Source: Treponema sp. CETP13 | GTDB taxonomy: Bacteria > Spirochaetota > Spirochaetia > Treponematales > Treponemataceae | DNA length: 64,000 nt | NCBI GenBank assembly: GCA_001885315.1 | Contig: MLPZ01000012.1 | Location: forward strand, 124,001-188,000 | Direction of reading: 5' to 3' | In this document: positions 61,489-64,000 of the stretch, piece after piece | Layout of the letters: each line of letters begins with the position of its first letter | Numbering within the stretch: position 1 is the stretch's first letter | Translations under genes and position numbers: made by a program | The notes under the pieces: generated by a model | Seen by the model: the letters and a program-made list of their open reading frames with translations, nothing else | Database searches by the model: none | What the model was told of the DNA's origin: nothing

Positions 61489-62583
61489 ATGAATGATACA
61501 AGAAAAAAAACATTAGCTATAATTTTTTTTATAGTTGGAGTTGTACTTAGTATTTTTTCTATTTCGTTATGTGTTATTAGATATAGAATGGATTCTTTTT
61601 CATTGCTTTTCGATAACCGTGGAATATTTCTTTTCTTTTCTTTGTTAATTTTAGTTGCTGGATTTTATTTATATCCAACTCAAAAACATAGAAGTATTAT
61701 TAATGTTTTATTTTTGCTTCCAGTTTTAATTCCATTTGCGATGACAGTAGTCATTCCTTTTATTTTAGGAGTGTTCTTCTCTTTTACAGATTGGAACGGA
61801 GTTAAGTTTTCTAACTTTGTAAATTTTGAAAATTATGCCGGGGTATTTACCGACAAAACATATGTATATTCGATTTTATTAACAATAGTTTTTGCAATTA
61901 TTAATGTTCTGTTAATAAATGTTCTTGGGTTTTTACTTTCTTTGTTGGTAACACAAAAAATAAACGGTGCAAATATATATAGAGCAGGTTTTTTTGTTCC
62001 TAATTTAATTGGTGGTATCGTATTAGGTTATGTCTGGCAATTTATTTTTAATTATATGTTTACAAATATTGGATCGGTAATAGGAATCTCAGTTATGGCA
62101 AAATCAATGTTATCTGGGCCTTATTCTGCATTGGCGGCAATTATTATTGTAAGTACATGGCAGTATGCCGGATATATTATGATGATATATGTAACGGCTC
62201 TTCAAGGAATCCCTTCTTCTGTTATAGAAGCTTCTGTTATAGATGGGGCAAGTGGATGGAGAAGAATGTTAAGCATTATTATTCCAATGTGTGCTCAAGC
62301 CTTCACAATTTGTCTTTTCCTTACTTTGGTTAACTCTTTTAAGCAGTTTGATCTTAACTTAACCTTAACAAATGGTGGGCCTGCATTATTAAAAGAAACG
62401 ATTGGTGGAAGATTATATGCGACAAACAGTACTGAATTACAGGCTTTAAATATTTATAAAACAGCTATTGTAAAAAATAAGTGGGCTTTGGGTCAAGCAA
62501 AAGCAGTTATCTTCTTTGTGCTTCTTGCTATTGTTTCGCTTGTACAAGTTACTGTAAATAAAAAACGTGAGGAAGAACTATAA
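61489..62583 (+). CDS. Sugar ABC transporter permease (MalF type)
   Basis: An inner-membrane permease of 364 residues. Two extra N-terminal helices precede the usual six-helix core, as in MalF. The EAA loop that docks the ATPase is EASVIDGASGWRRMLSIIIP near 245-264. Only AAGG precedes the ATG. The stop overlaps the next gene's start (TAATG). No ATPase is in this operon, so the MsmK-type protein at 268 may supply it. Confidence 0.93.
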   Translation: MNDTRKKTLAIIFFIVGVVLSIFSISLCVIRYRMDSFSLLFDNRGIFLFFSLLILVAGFYLYPTQKHRSIINVLFLLPVLIPFAMTVVIPFILGVFFSFTDWNGVKFSNFVNFENYAGVFTDKTYVYSILLTIVFAIINVLLINVLGFLLSLLVTQKINGANIYRAGFFVPNLIGGIVLGYVWQFIFNYMFTNIGSVIGISVMAKSMLSGPYSALAAIIIVSTWQYAGYIMMIYVTALQGIPSSVIEASVIDGASGWRRMLSIIIPMCAQAFTICLFLTLVNSFKQFDLNLTLTNGGPALLKETIGGRLYATNSTELQALNIYKTAIVKNKWALGQAKAVIFFVLLAIVSLVQVTVNKKREEEL

Positions 62584-63434
62584 TGACACAAGCTTACATA
62601 AAGAACAAACTTTTAGGTATTTTAGGATTTATTTTATTTATAATTGTTTTGACTCCATTTTTAATTGTGTTATTAAATTCAGCAAAGCCAGCTATTTCTA
62701 TTATAAGTTCTCCTTTAGCGCTGCCAGAACATTGGAGCTTATTGTTTAAAAATATACATAGTGTTGTCAAAAATCCAAACATGAGGTACTGGAACGCTTT
62801 TTTTAATTCCATTTTTATTACTGCTGTTTCACTCATCTTAATAGTTTTATTTTCTTCGATGGCAGCTTGGGTTCTGGTTAGAAATAAAACAAAATGGTCG
62901 ACAATTATTTTTTTGTGTATTGTTGCTGCTATGACTATTCCTTTTCAAGCAGTTATGCTCCCTTTGCTTTCTTGGTTTAGGCAGTTTGGTGATTTTACTG
63001 GTATAAAATTGTTAACAAATCATCAAGGATTGATTTTTGCATATATTGGATTTGGTTCTTCAATGTCTGTATTTATTCTTCATGGTTTTACAAAAGGAAT
63101 TCCTTTTGAACTAGAAGAAGCTGCTATTATTGATGGTTGCACAACAGAAGGTGTCTTTGGCCATGTTGTTTTCCCGTTATTACAACCAGTACAAATTACT
63201 GTTTTAATTTTGAATGGTATCTGGATATGGAATGATTATCTGTTACCTTCGCTAGTTTTAGGAGGAAAAGTTAAAACTCTTCCAATAGCCGTTATGACAT
63301 TTGTCGGTTCTTATGTAAAACAATGGGATCTTATTCTTACTTCAACCTTACTTGCAATGTTACCAGTAATTATTTTATTTATATTTGCACAAAAATATAT
63401 AATTAAAGGCATGGTAGAAGGATCAATCAAATAA
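62583..63434 (+). CDS. Sugar ABC transporter permease (MalG type)
   Basis: The second permease, 283 residues with six helices. The EAA loop is EEAAIIDGCTTEGVFGHVVF near 178-197, and WIWNDYLLP near 219 is a MalG-type motif. ATG overlaps the stop of the first permease, coupling their translation and so keeping a 1:1 ratio. The LacI-family gene begins 6 bases downstream. Confidence 0.94.
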   Translation: MTQAYIKNKLLGILGFILFIIVLTPFLIVLLNSAKPAISIISSPLALPEHWSLLFKNIHSVVKNPNMRYWNAFFNSIFITAVSLILIVLFSSMAAWVLVRNKTKWSTIIFLCIVAAMTIPFQAVMLPLLSWFRQFGDFTGIKLLTNHQGLIFAYIGFGSSMSVFILHGFTKGIPFELEEAAIIDGCTTEGVFGHVVFPLLQPVQITVLILNGIWIWNDYLLPSLVLGGKVKTLPIAVMTFVGSYVKQWDLILTSTLLAMLPVIILFIFAQKYIIKGMVEGSIK

Positions 63435-63440
63435 ATTATC

Positions 63441-64000
63441 ATGGCAACAATTAAGGATATTGCTGAATTAGCGGGTGTGAGTCCAACAACCGTTTCAAAT
63501 GTTATACATAATAAAAAAGGTAAAATATCAACTGCTAAGTTAGAACTTATAAAACATTATATTGATGAGCTAAATTATATTCCAAACGTAGGGGCTATGA
63601 TTCTAGCAGGGCAAAATACAAAAATTATTGGAGTTATCACGGACTATAGTAGAAAATATTCTACAGAAGTTTTAGAGGATCCTTTTATGTCAGCTATTTT
63701 AGCTGCAATTGAAAATGAGATTAGATGTCGTGGTTATTATACAATGTTGCATGTGGCGCAAGGGGAACAAGAAGTTGTTTCTCTTGCTGAGACATGGAAA
63801 GTTTCTGGTTTACTTATAATGGGACTCGAATCAGAGGAGTGTATAGAAATATTAGAAAAAGCAAGAGTTCCGATCGTTTTTATTGATTGTTATCTCAAAG
63901 ATACCTTAAAAGTACAATCTAAAAAAATAGTTAACCAATATTATAATATTGGACTTGAAGATAAACAGGGTGGATACATAATTACAAAATATTTAATATC
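63441..64000 (+). CDS. LacI-family transcriptional regulator (partial, cut by window end)
   Basis: At least 186 residues are visible. The N-terminal helix-turn-helix is MATIKDIAELAGVSPTTVSN, followed by the hinge helix region (MILAGQNT) and a periplasmic-binding-protein-like sensor starting KIIGVITDY with VSGLLIMGLE near residue 120. No ribosome-binding site is seen and it starts 6 bases after the permease gene, so it is likely expressed with the transport operon. It is the natural candidate to bind the palindrome at 60023 and respond to the transported sugar or a derivative. Confidence 0.95.
   Translation, partial: MATIKDIAELAGVSPTTVSNVIHNKKGKISTAKLELIKHYIDELNYIPNVGAMILAGQNTKIIGVITDYSRKYSTEVLEDPFMSAILAAIENEIRCRGYYTMLHVAQGEQEVVSLAETWKVSGLLIMGLESEECIEILEKARVPIVFIDCYLKDTLKVQSKKIVNQYYNIGLEDKQGGYIITKYLI

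Overview
The window is AT-rich, bacterial and densely coding. It looks like a Treponema-like spirochaete chromosome; this is inferred from gene content and style, since no rRNA or marker gene was searched. Pointers are a predicted outer-membrane beta-barrel protein, a sugar-binding protein with a non-lipoprotein signal peptide ending AGGSKD, a PilZ protein and a diguanylate cyclase, a very long signal peptidase I, and low GC with clear TTGACA/TATAAT promoters. There are no IS elements, prophage genes, CRISPR arrays or rRNA genes, so this is core chromosome.

Layout. 0-9.4 kb: end of a membrane protein, a MalK/MsmK-type ABC ATPase, an RNase II-family nuclease, then a run with aspartokinase, dapB, a PUA-type rRNA methyltransferase, miaA and a glycosyltransferase. 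9.4-20.4 kb: a small conserved protein, a TatD nuclease, an Hpt protein, an oversized LepB, a membrane pseudokinase-like protein with HflC and HflK, a DegT aminotransferase, a DEAD-box helicase and a glycosyltransferase. 20.4-24.4 kb: clpX-clpP-tig and tRNAs Gly, Leu and Lys. 24.4-33.7 kb: folC facing a long minus-strand block (two pseudouridine synthases, YggS, RsmA, a short ComEC, exported proteins, PilZ). 33.7-41.6 kb: CPBP protease, thiamine pyrophosphokinase, CCA-adding enzyme, LPG-synthase-like membrane protein, TrpS, a beta-barrel protein behind an A14 tract, tRNA-Asn, 5-formyl-THF cyclo-ligase. 41.6-45.3 kb: a redox-sensing-like module (hydrogenase-like Fe-S protein, anti-sigma-type ATPase, DRTGG protein), an exported DOMON protein split by a homopolymer frameshift, deoC, and a 2[4Fe-4S] ferredoxin. 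45.4-54.5 kb: an M23 peptidase operon, a possible small RNA, a membrane-anchored ParB-like protein, PBP1A, a two-part threonine/serine exporter, ArgS. 54.5-60 kb: a lysA-like decarboxylase, GGDEF cyclase, NudC, an M28 peptidase, and a DUF368/PopT protein. 60-64 kb: a sugar ABC transport operon ending in its probable LacI-family regulator, cut by the window edge.

Genes that work together: aspartokinase, DapB and the LysA-like decarboxylase belong to the diaminopimelate/lysine route. None of the four tRNA genes encodes CCA, and the CCA-adding enzyme is present. The lone ATPase at 268 lacks its own permeases and probably powers sugar transporters such as the one at 60-63 kb.

The most unusual signal is global. 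About fifteen transcription-unit first genes have a -10 box only 5-9 bases before the start codon and no Shine-Dalgarno sequence, so they probably give leaderless mRNAs. Internal operon genes mostly carry clear Shine-Dalgarno sequences. This pattern also corrects several start codons. Other points to follow are two homopolymer-based candidates for on/off switching (DOMON protein, beta-barrel promoter), mutually exclusive hairpins inside the sugar operon, and the ParB-like protein with two membrane segments.
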